A stretch of 64,000 nucleotides of DNA, from contig SJOL01005888.1 of the NCBI GenBank assembly GCA_004794785.1, positions 1-64,000 on the forward strand. Direction: 5' to 3'. This stretch comes from Opisthorchis felineus (lineage: Eukaryota; Platyhelminthes; Trematoda; Opisthorchiida; Opisthorchiidae). The notes beneath the pieces are model-generated. The model did no database searches, was not told where the DNA came from, and saw nothing but the letters and a program-made list of their open reading frames with translations. The translations under genes were made by a program, and so were the position numbers. Positions 11,505 to 23,058 of the stretch are shown here, piece after piece. Every line of letters begins with the position of its first letter. Position 1 is the stretch's first letter.

Positions 11505-11790
11505 TACAGTATATCAAAAGACACAGTAGCTTGAGAGAGCCTTTTATGGAGACAAAGAAGGATTATTACAGCTGTATTTATAGGGTCATCACAGAATGTC
11601 CCACAAGGTCGCGCTAGAATCTTCGTGAGGGGACGAGAAGCGCCGAGCTATAATGCTGGCTCCTGACTGGCTGACATTCTGACTGATCAAGGCATGCCTT
11701 CGTTTAGTCCGTTGCCCGCACTTGGCACATCTGTCCAGTCGACATAATGTTCGGTTTTTAAGAGCTGCTGGCCTCTGGACACCTGTACAC
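11505..11790 (-). mobile_element. LTR-like dispersed repeat family E, copy 2
   Basis: This is the better-preserved copy of the repeat also found at 3065-3310. On the minus strand it reads toward a TATAAATA box (11575-11582), then a CATAAAAGG polyadenylation-like string about 35 bp further. An open minus-strand frame of 125 codons (11589-11966) crosses it without known motifs. Promoter plus polyadenylation signals suggest an LTR, but no primer binding site or partner LTR was found. It is immediately upstream of, and opposite to, RTE copy C. Confidence 0.5.
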
Positions 11791-11989
11791 ACCGCATGAT
11801 GGTTTAGGCTCCCAACGAATGCCGCCTCCTGGTGAACAGGTGGTCCGTTCTTCATCCGCATCTCTACCAGGGAAGATTCTGGAGTCAACTGCATCTCGAT
11901 GAGAAGATCCGGTGAGCCAACGACCAACCCACAGACCCATTGGGCCTTGCTGGTGCTCAGTTTCACTCGTCTCTATTTTCCTAGCATTC

Positions 11990-12981
11990 CCCGATCCCTT
12001 GATCGACACCTCAAACAATATTAACTTGTCTAAATGATTCTGCATCATGGTTTGGCATGCGCTTCACACCTGCAAAGTGTAAAGTGCTGCTGCAAGATTG
12101 GGTGGGCTCGAATCCTGACACGCTTGCGGGTGAGCCGATTGAGGTAGTAGGCAAATTTGTTTACCTGGGTAGCTGTGTCAGTCCCGATGGTCCCACGAAA
12201 GGTGATATTTCCATCCGGATCGGGAAGGCCAGGCAGCTTTCATGAACCTGCATCACCTGTGGCGTAGGCTTGACATCGGCTTATCCGTCAACGGTCGAGT
12301 TTACAATGTTGCTGTGCGCTTCATATTATTATACGGGTCAGAAACGTTGCCGCTGCGCGCTGAGGACGTCAAAAGAATTTCAGTGTTTGACAGTTGATGT
12401 CTTCGGAGCACTGCTCGAGTCTGGTTGGAACACCAGATCAGTACTGCTCAAGTACGTTGGATGGTGTTAGGAAGAAAAAAACTCGCCCATGATGGATGCA
12501 CTGATCACACTCCATAGGTTGCGCTGGCTTCGTCACGTGCTTCGTACGCCAGTTGACCGACTTCTTCGAATATCCATTTTCGCACAACCACGTGAAAGAT
12601 GGAAACGAGGCAGGGGACTTGGCAGTGAAATATGAAATTAATTACCAGCTAACTCAGCTGCACTGGTCATTGCCGTGTCCCTGGATGAGGACCCCGAGAT
12701 AAGACACATCAATGGTTAGAGACATTGTCATACACTGCTCAGTCGCGCCTTCAGTGGCGCCCGTGCATCCAAGCTATTGCCTTCAATACATCGCTCCCCT
12801 CCCAATCTCCCTAATTGAAAGTCCACTAACATCCCTGTATTTACGCACCAATTTTATCAACCACCGCCCCCAGTGCGCAGCTACCTACCCAAACTCCCCA
12901 AATAATCGGTGAACGAACCTGTGGCAGCTGTAAACACTGTACGGCAAGTACGTGGCTCTTACAGCTGCTGACGATGATGAT
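11990..12981 (+). mobile_element. RTE-type retrotransposon of a second subfamily, copy C (3-prime part)
   Basis: Plus-strand frames give FGMRFTPAKCKVLLQDW (about 12040-12095), EVVGKFVYLGSCVSPDG (about 12142-12190), a frameshift, LRAEDVKRISVF (about 12354-12390) and LHRLRWLRHVLRTPVDRL-like text (about 12510-12560). These match the part after the YADD box of fluke RTE pol proteins. The wording differs clearly from copies A, B and D (for example KFVYLGSCVSPDG against RFKYLGSCIS), so two subfamilies are present. It ends in a short GACGATGATGAT tail (12966-12981). It is 5-prime truncated and interrupted by stops. Confidence 0.85.
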
Positions 12982-13339
12982 CTACACCTGATAAGAGGGC
13001 TGAAGTCACGTTTCTTCGCAAGCCAATAATAATATCGTCGGGTGAATTTTGAAGGCTCTGTGTCGTGGCCATTCCGTAATAAAATATCGTTCTTTCTCCT
13101 GAAGGAGCTACCATCAGGAAAGTCTACTATCAGTACAGAAAAGCTTGCAGTCTTATGGCTTCTTCGAGCAAATGTAGTTGGCAAATGTGCAACAAGGTTC
13201 AGGGGCCTGAAGAAGACTTCACAATTGGCTTAGAACACAGGCATTATCTAACAAGCTTATTGGTTCGCAACAAACTCAAATCTCTCACTTGTCTTTTATT
13301 GGCCTACTCAAGATACTCGACTAGATCCCTGCGGGATCT

Positions 13340-13650
13340 CCCGTTTATGACATTCTTCATCTGAATGGGCTGCACAAACGCGGCTTCATGTTTCAGTTGG
13401 TACAGTATTTGGTATATCAAGCAGAACATTAGGTTGATGGAATTTTCGGGAACTGCGCCCACCTGATGAACCCGAAGAAGGGCGAAACCGGTTGTGGGCT
13501 GTTAAAGGTTTTCCGCTATCCTTGAGTGGTGTTCTTTCTAGGGTCAGTGAAGACTTATAGCGATTTGCCTACTTTTCAACAGTCAGTAGTACCATTCTCT
13601 CGCAACTTTGGAGGTAGACACCAGCAGCTGCAGTACATCCCGCACAATGA
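13340..13650 (+). mobile_element. Penelope-like family C block with hammerhead and inverted flanks
   Basis: A hammerhead motif at 13457-13499 is flanked by two versions of one repeat in opposite orientation. Segment 13368-13430 contains 'gcggcttcatgtttcag'; segment about 13575-13650 ends in 'ctgcagtacatcccgc'. These recur near 21810-21880 and 61360-61405. Hammerheads are known in the terminal repeats (pLTRs) of Penelope-like elements, so I infer a pLTR remnant. No RT is present locally. Confidence 0.6.
13457..13499 (+). ncRNA. hammerhead ribozyme, type I, minimal stem III
   Basis: Stem I arms GCCCAC (13457-13462) and GTGGGC (13494-13499) are perfectly complementary. Between them lie core CTGATGA (13463-13469), stem II CCC/GGG (13471-13473 with 13480-13482) closed by a GAAGAA loop, core GAAA (13484-13487), and stem III formed by the self-complementary ACCGGT (13487-13492). 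Predicted cleavage follows T13493. The only core-adjacent flaw is A13470 opposite C13483, where G-C is usual. Very short stem III hammerheads are known from Penelope-like elements and often act as dimers, so activity is plausible but untested. Confidence 0.8.
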
Positions 13651-14934
13651 GCTCGTTATAAAAAGCGCTTGGAGTCTTGCAAGCTCGTGTTCAGCTAACA
13701 TTATTGTCGCCATCCGAGTTATGCTAGCTCCCATAAAGTGGTAGCACTCAGACACTCCTGTTCCAATTAACATCACCCGGCGTTCTCACTGAATGGTCTC
13801 GGTCAGCATTCAATCACTGGTCGTACATTTCAGAGTATTCCATCAGCAACGAGAATGGTTCTTCTACAATTCGTTACATTTTAAAGCCAATCATTTTATA
13901 GTGAATCTCCACCAGTTGACTAAGTCGTATAGAATGTGGCTGATACGTGACGGCTCAATCTGAGTACTGTGCAATCTTGAGGACGGCTGAATAAATAGGT
14001 AAATGTTGTTTTTTAGTAGATAAGTTTACCGCACTTTAAATACGACTAGTTTCCTCCTTCAAAATAGGCCAGTCCTCAACCGAAACTTTTTACAACGCTC
14101 CCATGAGATTGGGCTTGGCTTCGGCAGCTTTTCAGCAGCCCTCCTTCTTCCAAAGCTCACAGGGACCAACGCAGATATCATACCCTAGAAACATAACTCT
14201 TGTGTTAGTAATCCTTAAATTCCAGCAATAGTTATGTATTAGATCACTTGCGCTAGAGATAAGTTTATTCACGAAGTGAGTCAGAGTATCAAACCATTTT
14301 CATTTGTACAGCAAATAATTACTACAGTTTTCCCTCTGAAGTGATCGAGTTTTGGGGCCGATCGAATTCTCTCTCTTTGAAAGATTCTTAACTCTATTCG
14401 GGGCTTGAAGGAGACCGAAACGAATGCCTTTTCCTCTGAGGATGGTACATATGAAAAGGGACAACTATGTCTGAAAATAATTGCACAAGCCACTGGGCCT
14501 TAGGTCACCAAAGGTACAGAAACATGCCCTCTTTTATAAAGGATTTGGAAAGCGTTGCTTCCCCAGATTTCATAGTGAGCAACCTGCTAGTCAGATTTTT
14601 GGTATGGTAGATCTCTGCCAGGTCGACTGGTTTATTTAATGATCAGCCACCGGTAAAATCCAAGTAATCTGAGGTAAAGTTGATGTTGAATAGTGGCTCA
14701 GACCTGCTAACGATGGCTTAGATGGAAGTAATCTTGCCATATCCAAGTGCGAGCTCGTGGCGGCAGTCTTTGGAGGCGTCATTAGTAATTTCGCACCAAT
14801 GGGATTACTTGCCAAACGGATATCTTGGTTACTATAAACCGGGGAGATGTTACTTAGCACAAACTCAGTGTAAAGAGGCTTGTTTCGAAGTATTCGGAAC
14901 TTAACAGTGCTGTCACCAGCGAAGCAGTAGGGCT

Positions 14935-15040
14935 GGTTTTATCGAAATACACTCATTTGCAAACAAATTTGGTTATGCGAGAGACTCCCCTTGAACCCAG
15001 GTGAATCTCTCTTTTGTGATGTTTCCAGGACTGGTTCTTT
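14935..15040 (+). repeat. family C fragment (segment X)
   Basis: The stretch around 'ctcatttgcaaacaaatttggtt' and 'aatctctcttttgtgatgttt' recurs, diverged, at 21600-21690 and about 61250-61320. In the other places it adjoins hammerhead or the 'cttcatgtttcag' segment, so it appears to belong to the same Penelope-like family. Confidence 0.5.
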
Positions 15041-15634
15041 ATCAAACCTCAAGCCGTGCGCTAAACCGTCACTACCTGACCTGAATGATACACTGTACTG
15101 CAACGAGAAAATCCAAGGCTGATTCTCACAGTTGATAGGAACATAGGATTTCCGACTAAGGCCACTTCAACTGTTTCTTGTGAGTCGTCCGTATTTGTGG
15201 GATGTGTATGTACCTGGAGTATACGTCCGCCGCCACCGATAAGTACCTGTGTGTTAGCGAAATGAAACCCATCCGTAATAGGAGGACCTGCCAATCTTTG
15301 ATGAATTGTTACTTCAGTTTCTTGTGGACTGATGCACGGTCTTAATTATTGACCGTCGATATGCTCAGATGACTCTTGGCAAAGCACCTTCAGTTCCTTT
15401 TGCGATGGAGCTTTTGTTTGGTTACCAGAACGTAGAGCCACCATACCCCCCTTCTCGAATTCTCCGTTTGAGGTTAACCCATATTTCCACTGTGGCTGCT
15501 AACGTCGATGCTCTCATCACACGAATGAACCACTGGTGATTTGCCTGTTTTTTAAAATAAATAGCTACGGCATGTGGAGTATGTTACTTTTCAAATCAAT
15601 CGCCTTTATTTGAACGTACCATATAATACCAACC

Positions 15635-15964
15635 TCATCCAGCTTTTCCATGTCTTATTTGCGCGCAGTGAGTGCTTTTTAATGAATTTTTCATTTCATT
15701 TCCATGATCTAAACTAATTACAGTGTGTTCCTGATGAAGATGACACAGATAATCCCGCTGATGGGGAACCATCGCAAACCGTGAACCACGTGAACATGAA
15801 ACCCCCAAACGGTAACACTTCCCGAATGTTGCGTAACCACTATTCAGCGGACGGACGACAACAAGAGCAGAGCGTTTGGGATCCAGATTGGAGCGACTAA
15901 TTAATGCGCGGCCCTTCCGCAGACCCTCCCGGTGTCTCTCAGATTCAAGCATTTTGTACAGCAA
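15635..15964 (-). other. unidentified 109-codon open frame
   Basis: An uninterrupted minus-strand frame from 15964 to 15635 contains ESERHREGLRKGRALISRS and a Cys/His-containing C-terminal part. I recognise no family and see no clear splice sites. It may be part of a repeat, but no second copy was noticed in the window. Confidence 0.25.
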
Positions 15965-18900
15965 TTCGAACCATGTGTTCCAGATTTTTCCCTACTTTAT
16001 GCTGATTACTTTCTTCTCACTGACTCTTTTGTGTGATACTGAATTTTGTTTCTCAGGGTTCTACTCATTCATAAAACCATCCTAATTATTGTGACTACGT
16101 TTGTTTTGAATAATCCCGGTCGGTCTTTGAGAGCTCGATAACCCAATTTGTGGTTTGATTCTAGGGGTTTGTTTGCTTGTGGGAATTCATTGTGGTCTGT
16201 GTGAGGTTAAAGCTAGGGCTGATGTTCAGTACTAAGAGCTTGCAAGTGTTGAAAACGTATGCATTATCATTCAGGACACGGACATTTAGGTCACAGCTTC
16301 TTGGTTGAAGCAAACGACGGTCATGATGTCCAGAAGGACAGGAAATCTGTCAATCACTGAAGCGTTTTGGGACAGGTTTTTTGGTCCATGGGTTCTTTCC
16401 TGATTTGTTGTCAACGGAAATCAGGTTCAACAGGTCCTCTTTCTCCTTCTAGCGACTGTCCGAATAAGTCGTGTCCAATGAGGTCAGAGCACTCCTAGAC
16501 TCAGCAGCGCCGAGGCTATGACTTAGCCGTTTCTACACCTCGCCAGTGTAATTCACAACTCTGCTGCGTTCTATTCCTGGTACAGCTTTCTGTGTTTCTT
16601 CATTAACTGGACACTTCAGGGCAGAATTTGAGGTGGCTGCTGTTGTCAGGTACACGAGAGCCGGTTTTTCCACCTGAATTACCTCTTGACGGGCCATTCA
16701 TATTTATTAGAAATTGTTCCAGGGCATAGTTGCCAACGTGCTACCACCTGGTTGTCGTTTCGATACACATGGGGTTGGAATCCCTGTGATATATTGTTTT
16801 CGTTCCATGCTCCATCTCTCAATGATCTGAAGAAGCATGGGCACAGTCTTACATTGCACTTTTCACGCTGCTTCTGTAAGGTTGATCTTGCCGTTTCCTT
16901 TGTGAAAATTCTGTTGATGAAAATTTGGAATGTTACAGCTCGATGGAGTCTTCTAATCGTCCACATACCGTGTTTTTTTGTATTATCTTTTACTGGGTTC
17001 ATTTGCTTCAGACATTTAATCTGACTTTCAGTGAAGTAACCCAACGGCGCACATTCCTTGAGGACCGAATATTTGCACGATATAATGCAAGCAATGAAAA
17101 TTGAGGCCTGATGAAGTTTTTTTCCCACACAGAAGTCCTTCAGATGGCTTTAATCCCGCTATTTTGCTAGACACTGTACAGTGCTTCATTTACTCGTACT
17201 AGCCCAACTACGGTGGCGTGGGCAATCGTCGGTCTCGGAGGCTGCTTGTGAAGACTTTTTCGTATTATTGATTTTACTGGCTTTAATAGGTCTTCCTATG
17301 CCTTTATAACTAAGTAGACAGCACAAGGAATCATTTGATAACCTCCTCATCACGACACCTGAAACAAAATTAAGAGGCGAGTGGGGGAATATTTTGGCTA
17401 CTGAACGTTGCTTATTCCATGGGGCAAAGGTTTAATGACACACATCTATTTGTAATTATGACGAATGAAGCAAAAAGGAGTCTTTTGAAAGAGTTGTAAC
17501 TGCGTTATCGCAGTTCCTCTGCAACGGTACAAGGTGTGTGGTACTCTGTCTTAGCTGGCGGTGGACCCTGATTGAGTCGCCGTCTCCACACGTCTGAGTG
17601 GATGGCATCCATCTCGAATCGTGATTAGGTGCCCACGGGATGTTTGTGCGGATCCGAGTGTGTTGATACCTGCAAGTTCTCAACGCATTTCTAGATATTA
17701 TCAGGAGTGAAACATAACTGATTGTTGTCAACCTTCATCTGGCTTGAAAATGGTGTTAAAACATTGACACCAAGTGCCTGCTTACCCAGCATAATGCACC
17801 TAGTAGTCGGTGTTTGGATGACACAATACTATCTCTCCTTCCACAAGGAGCTGTTTGTGATTCTTACATGGAGGTATTAGAAGTTGGGTCCAAAACGAAC
17901 CTAGAATCCAACAAGACCATAAAATTTGTTTGACTCTGTGGTATTACACACGAGTTCTACTAAGGTATGCGACACTTAAGTGATAAGTATAAGCAATACG
18001 TATTAACATTTTCAAGACTACTCCGAGTTATACTGAGTTAACGAGCACCGAGAGCCCTTGAGATGCACAAATGCATCTCAGTGGCCATCCCCTACCGAAA
18101 ATCTCGGAGGATCAGTTTCATGAAGGGGCAGTTTCGTTTTCAGCTGGTAGTCCTCCAAATGTTTGATAGTGTCTTCAAATTCCTACCGAGTACTTATTTC
18201 ATTTCTGACAATAGGGCACACCTACTTAATAGCGTCATGCCCGGGCGTAATAACTCCGAGATTTTTACCCTTCAAGTTATTTCAAAGCCAGAAGGTTTAA
18301 AGTGAGGCCTGGTTTCCCCTCACAGGAATTTCATCGGGCTAAACCAAGTCCATTTTTATTGTTCCTTCGGTAAGACACACTTCTGGTCTCGTCTGAAAAC
18401 GAACTATCAGGAAAGTGTTCTTTGTCCGTGACACGGTTTGAACTAATGCTATAAGGTGCATTCAGTCCCAGACTGACGTCCCTGGGCTTGATTTAAATGA
18501 GTAGAACTATAAAAAGCAAAACCAGAAAAGCTTCTGAAATAATCGTTAGGGGAAGCATACAACTAGTTACAGTAACATAACACTAATTTTTTTCCTGTAG
18601 AATTGCAAGACTGCCGTCTCCGTCTCCATTTCGTCACGAACATCGGGCAGTTGTTTTTGACAATAATCAAGTCTGGAAGACTAAATCTGCCATACCAGAT
18701 GGCCTTTTCCATTAAAAAAACGTGCACAGTGCAAACCATTGACCAATGCCAGCTGATTTGTTGCCAGAAGCATGCCACTCCACACTGCTTCTTTTGATGT
18801 AGTTCAGGATTTTTTGATCAGTCAAAAGGCTCTGCGGGTCGATTTGACCTGTTCTGTAGATAACTGTTTCGGACCAGATCGGGCACTGAAAATGCTCTGA

Positions 18901-19084
18901 CGGGATCTGCCACAGCTGTCGTCACTTAGTCTCATCGGAAGGTTGCCTCTGGGCTGTGGAGTACAGTGTACAACAATCAATAAGCTGGCGGTACCCAAAA
19001 CAGTGTGGGCCAGTGTTTTCTGAAGCAACAGTTAAATGTAATCACATCATTTGAGAAGTTATTGAGGAGGTTGTTTCTAGCTCA
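15965..19084. other. unassigned DNA
   Basis: The longest frame is 149 codons on the minus strand (16679-17128). It has no recognisable domain, although its length is above most chance frames here. Nothing else is supported. Confidence 0.35.
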
Positions 19085-19205
19085 GGTAGTGTAGATGGTC
19101 GCTGGTTTGTTCGCTCAACTGGGCAATTTGATTGCAAACGTTTAGTCACCAATCGAAGTCACACCATCAATGCGTTGTTGGGGAGCGGAGCTCAGCGCAC
19201 CTGTA
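19085..19205 (+). repeat. dispersed repeat family D, copy 1
   Basis: It shares 'gtttgttc(g/a)c', 'ttga(t)tgcaaacgttt', 'atcatcaatg' type words with 28150-28285 and in part with 31780-31845. All three are in the same orientation. The element type is unknown. Confidence 0.5.
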
Positions 19206-21475
19206 CGTCGCTTGCGTGCGAGTAAAGGAAACCGGGGAGACTAAAAACTACTATATGGTTGTATAATTACGTCGGTCGAACTGCATTTTCTCAGTGCGGC
19301 TGAACTGCACGCAAGTGACGAACATGAAGTAGAAATATTTGCTAGCCGGCTATCTTAGGCAGAACAAAACAAAAGAACACGTGTGTTCGCTGAGCCTGGT
19401 AATGACGCGAACGTAGTGAATCGGAAGATAGATCATTTAACTGCTGGATCGATTTATTGCTGATTTTTACTCACAACTGCAACGAATGTACGTCATTGAT
19501 CGGTGGAAAGCCTGTACCCGTACTGGACATAGTGGAAACGCTGAGCGCGCGTGCTTAACCTCATTGAAATTGCCCGGATCGCGTGATTTGCGTGGCTACT
19601 GGTGGCATTGTAGCTTAAATGCGCACTCTGCTTCGTCATCGTTAGAGCAGTCCCGCTACCCCTCCATGTAATGATAATCTAGCCGCACGAGGACATCAGC
19701 TTCCATGATGACGATCGAAACAATTGAACAGGTTGTGTAGTTAGTTATGTCCGCCTGGTTCTTAGACCCAGACGTACATATTCAAAGAATTTTGAATAAA
19801 TATTAGGGACCATTGTAGATGATTTGGTTGCCTGGATGCATTCCTCATCCGGTACCCCCGGATGTACGAAACGAATGAGAGGGATTGTTGAGCTCTAGGA
19901 ACACCGGTTGAGTGCCCCATGTGCTGCTGTATGTGAACAAGTGAAGTCTTTTCATTCGATGAAGGGTGTATCCCTCGTCCACTGTTTTTAGAACGTGTGC
20001 TTATCGTGGGAGTCATCCAGCTGTAATGGCACAAATATGCTGGATGTGCGAGGTCTGTACGAACGCGGCATGTTCCTTCAGCTGGCTCCGGTAATGCACC
20101 AGATGGCTAGTAGGACAGCCGTTGATTATGAATAAGTCAGTCAGTTTTCTTCACCAGAAATATATCAGTCGGTCGATTTCAGCTGAACTCGTGGTAGGTG
20201 GTCGGTGGCAATTTATAGACTTTCATCATGTACTGCTGGACAAGTTATTCACTTGTTTGGCTCATTATCGAAGATGAGACACCCAAAACAGATTTGCTTG
20301 GCAACCAACACGCAGTGACCGAGCAGATACTGTAGAACATTTTCTGTTGTGCATACCTCAGTACTCTCACTTAAAGTGCTTTGAAGAGATGATTTAGTTC
20401 TGCTTTCGGTGTGACCGTGAACTGGATGATCATAAAAAGTAATGAAACTACAGGGAACGTTATGTTGTAATCTTAAATACTTCAAACATATCTGCTTGCG
20501 ACATACATCGAACCGAATGGAAATTTCCCTATTTTGGTGGTTAATTTGAACCAGGTTTGCCAGATGAACCCGAAATTAGACACATTTTCCTCAATAAAAG
20601 GATGAACATTAGTATCAGATGTGGCAAAAGTCTCCTTGAAGGTAGGTGATTCAGAAGGACGAAACGACTGCTTTCTCGAAACTGTTGGATTGACTTATAT
20701 TCGGGGATCATGATTTTCGTTCAGCAATGCGCAAAACAGATCGAATATCTTTTGGTTTAATCCTACCAAGGGCTGCCTTGGTGATTCGTAAGCTTAACAG
20801 TTCGACAGAATGGAACTGTTGTCCAGATCCAGTCGTGTGAATGAGATAGGGTAAGATATCAGGGGGCAAAAACAGCACCTGCGGGCTCGAATCTCACCAG
20901 AACCTAATTTGTTTACACTAGCATGTGTCGATTTCGTTGATCTATTGCGTTTCCTGCAATCCGAGAATGCGGCACTGATTCAGCTCGTTCACGGAAGTTA
21001 GTTGTATAAGTTCCTGATTCTGTTTTGACATTCACAGATTCAAAATTTCATGGCTGCACCACTCAAGGGGTACAGCATGCATGGCTCTGGACCCCTAGGA
21101 AGTTAAATGTCGACGAGATGTGTATACCGCACGGTATGCCCGCTATCCTTAGCCAGAAAAAAGCAAAGGAGCGTGCAAGTCATGGAGCTATTGGAGGACG
21201 CATTTCTACCCATTTACTAAGTTTTTTAATTGGTTAGTGGCTTGTGGGCTTTTTGAGCGGTGTTCTCTTGTTGAACCAACATAGAAATTTTGCAGGGGAT
21301 CAAACTTTTCGTCGGTATTCACACATGAATTTCGAGAATGTGGAGGTCTGAGCTAATTCCCAAGTGATAACCATCACAAGTGTCAATAGTTTGGTTGTTT
21401 TGTTTGCGCGATCGGCCATGATGTGAACCTTCATAGTAATTACAGGATCCAGTATCTAGACGTAACACACTACCA
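19206..21475. other. mostly unassigned DNA
   Basis: A faint match to the family C segment with 'gcatgttccttcagctggct' lies at about 20050-20105. Near 20647 there is 'ggacgaaacgac', which resembles half of a hammerhead, but no matching 5-prime core was found. No gene is seen. Confidence 0.35.
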
Positions 21476-21500
21476 TAAGGTTGGTGAAAACCCATCGACA

Positions 21501-21543
21501 GCCCACGACCGGTTCCGCCCCTCTTGGGAATAATCAGCTGGGC
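21501..21543 (-). ncRNA. decayed hammerhead ribozyme motif
   Basis: On the minus strand: stem I arms GCCCAG and GTGGGC pair at five of six positions, CTGATTA stands where CTGATGA is required, GGAA stands where GAAA is required, and ACCGGT forms stem III, followed by C and GTGGGC. The cleavage triplet GTC is ideal, but two core changes should abolish activity. Confidence 0.65.
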
Positions 21544-21713
21544 ACAGCCTCCAAGTTTCTGTCAGGCTTGTGTTCCACTTGAACCTAAATAGAGCGGAGT
21601 TCACCAAATGCTCTCATTCGCTCACAAATTTGGTTTTGACGGGAGACTCAACTACTCCAGCTTAATCTGTCACTTATGATGTTTCTTCTCAACTGAATGT
21701 GCTGCACCAGGCT

Positions 21714-21756
21714 GCCTCTTGATTAGTCCCAAGAAGGATGAGACCGGTCTTGGGGC
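21714..21756 (+). ncRNA. decayed hammerhead ribozyme motif
   Basis: Stem I arms GCCTC (21714-21718) and GGGGC (21752-21756) pair with one G-T wobble. The core reads TTGATTA and GAGA instead of CTGATGA and GAAA. Stem II GTCC/GGAT and stem III ACCGGT are kept. Structure is more conserved than the catalytic core. Confidence 0.6.
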
Positions 21757-22596
21757 GTCGCAGAGTATTCAGCAATCCTATGAGTAGTTTATTGCCTCTA
21801 GACAAAAACGTATTGCGATGTCTCGAATATTGTACCAGCTGGAACACGAGACAGCCTGGTGCAGTACATTCCGTAAAAGAATACTATCATAAAAGAACGA
21901 TTAAGCTGAATGCAGTCCAGTCTTCTGTTGAAGCAAAATTTGTATGCAGCTGATAGGATTCTGGCGGAAGGACCCAGTAGTTTAGTTAATCAAGCGAAAC
22001 CACTCAAAATTCGAGTGACTTGGCTGAAAATAGGCTACCCATGTTGAAGCCATGGGCTCATCGACGACATATTACTTTGAGTGGCAAAACGTGCTTCTCA
22101 GGCTATTCTAGCATTCCTACATGGGTCGATTAGCATGGTTATCGGTTGATGATTTCAGTGGTCAGGATTTACAGTTTGCAATGACGTTCACCATGCCCGT
22201 TTTGGATGTAGAATAGATCTTCTGTCGCCAATCCTCAGTTGCCATTAGAAGTACCACTTCACTAAAAAGTCTCAAGGATGAACACTTAAGATCGTTCATG
22301 TACACAAGAAGAACTTTAAGTCGTATCATTTCACTGGTACTCAGGCCTATTCTGAACGCACCGTCTATTCTTTGAGTGTAACTGGTCACAAACGTATCAA
22401 GTAACACTTCCATATGTTAGGTATATACTCGAGTCCAACTTATTTTTATCCTATTGCAAAATGTACTGCCTTGTAGCCTACGTTTCAAAAAGCTTTGTTT
22501 ATCGTTTATCTGATTCACTCTAGTTAACGTAGGACAATTACAGCCAAACTGGATAGGAAGCTTACAATGGGGATCGTGCCCTTTAAGCGAAGTTAC

Positions 22597-22800
22597 CGTA
22601 TTCTAAAACGCCGAGGAGTTCTGTACAGCTGTTCCATCTTTATTAAACATCATCAGTAGTGCGCATCTCACGAATTTCCAGGACTAGTGGTGTTCACATT
22701 TTTCCGCTAGTAGTTGAAGGCTAAACCGTGCGGTCACGAGCGGCTGGTCAGCAGTGTGATTAACTTGCACTCGGCTAGGATACATCATCACTCATCATTC
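22597..22800 (-). mobile_element. SINE family B, copy 1
   Basis: Minus-strand copy with the head near 22740-22790 ('gctcgtgaccgcacggttta' region, diverged A box) and a hammerhead-like tail near 22600-22665. The CTGATGA core is intact, but GGAA replaces GAAA and stem I is weak. Five further copies are in the window. Confidence 0.75.
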
Positions 22801-23058
22801 AACCGGCAATCCATATCATGTGGTCAAGTTTGACCGGCTTTTCCAGTGTCCACTGCTTAGTTGGAAGGTTTAAGTGTCTTTTGTACCGTGCTTCATGATG
22901 AGCCGCTTATGGTTTGTTGATATAACGAGGAGGCGTGCATTCTGCCCCATAACTGGTTCCTTTGCCAAACTGATTGTTGTGTTATACGAATGTGTGCACA
23001 TCCATTCCCGCCAGCATCACCGCATCCTGGTGTTCTTCCTTAGAATAGCTCTGTACTG

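Larger units (their letters stand above)
21476..21880. mobile_element. Penelope-like family C block with an inverted pair of hammerhead relics
   Basis: Two hammerhead-like motifs face opposite directions: minus strand at 21501-21543 and plus strand at 21714-21756. They are separated by segment X (about 21550-21710) and followed by a copy of the 'accagctggaacacgag' segment (21835-21855). Inverted and tandem arrangements of terminal repeats are usual for Penelope-like elements. A GIY-YIG-like remnant lies 1.2 kb downstream. Confidence 0.6.

Noticed and set aside
20640..20700. 'ggacgaaacgac' resembling the 3-prime half of a hammerhead
   Set aside because: No CTGATGA-type core or matching stem I arm lies upstream.
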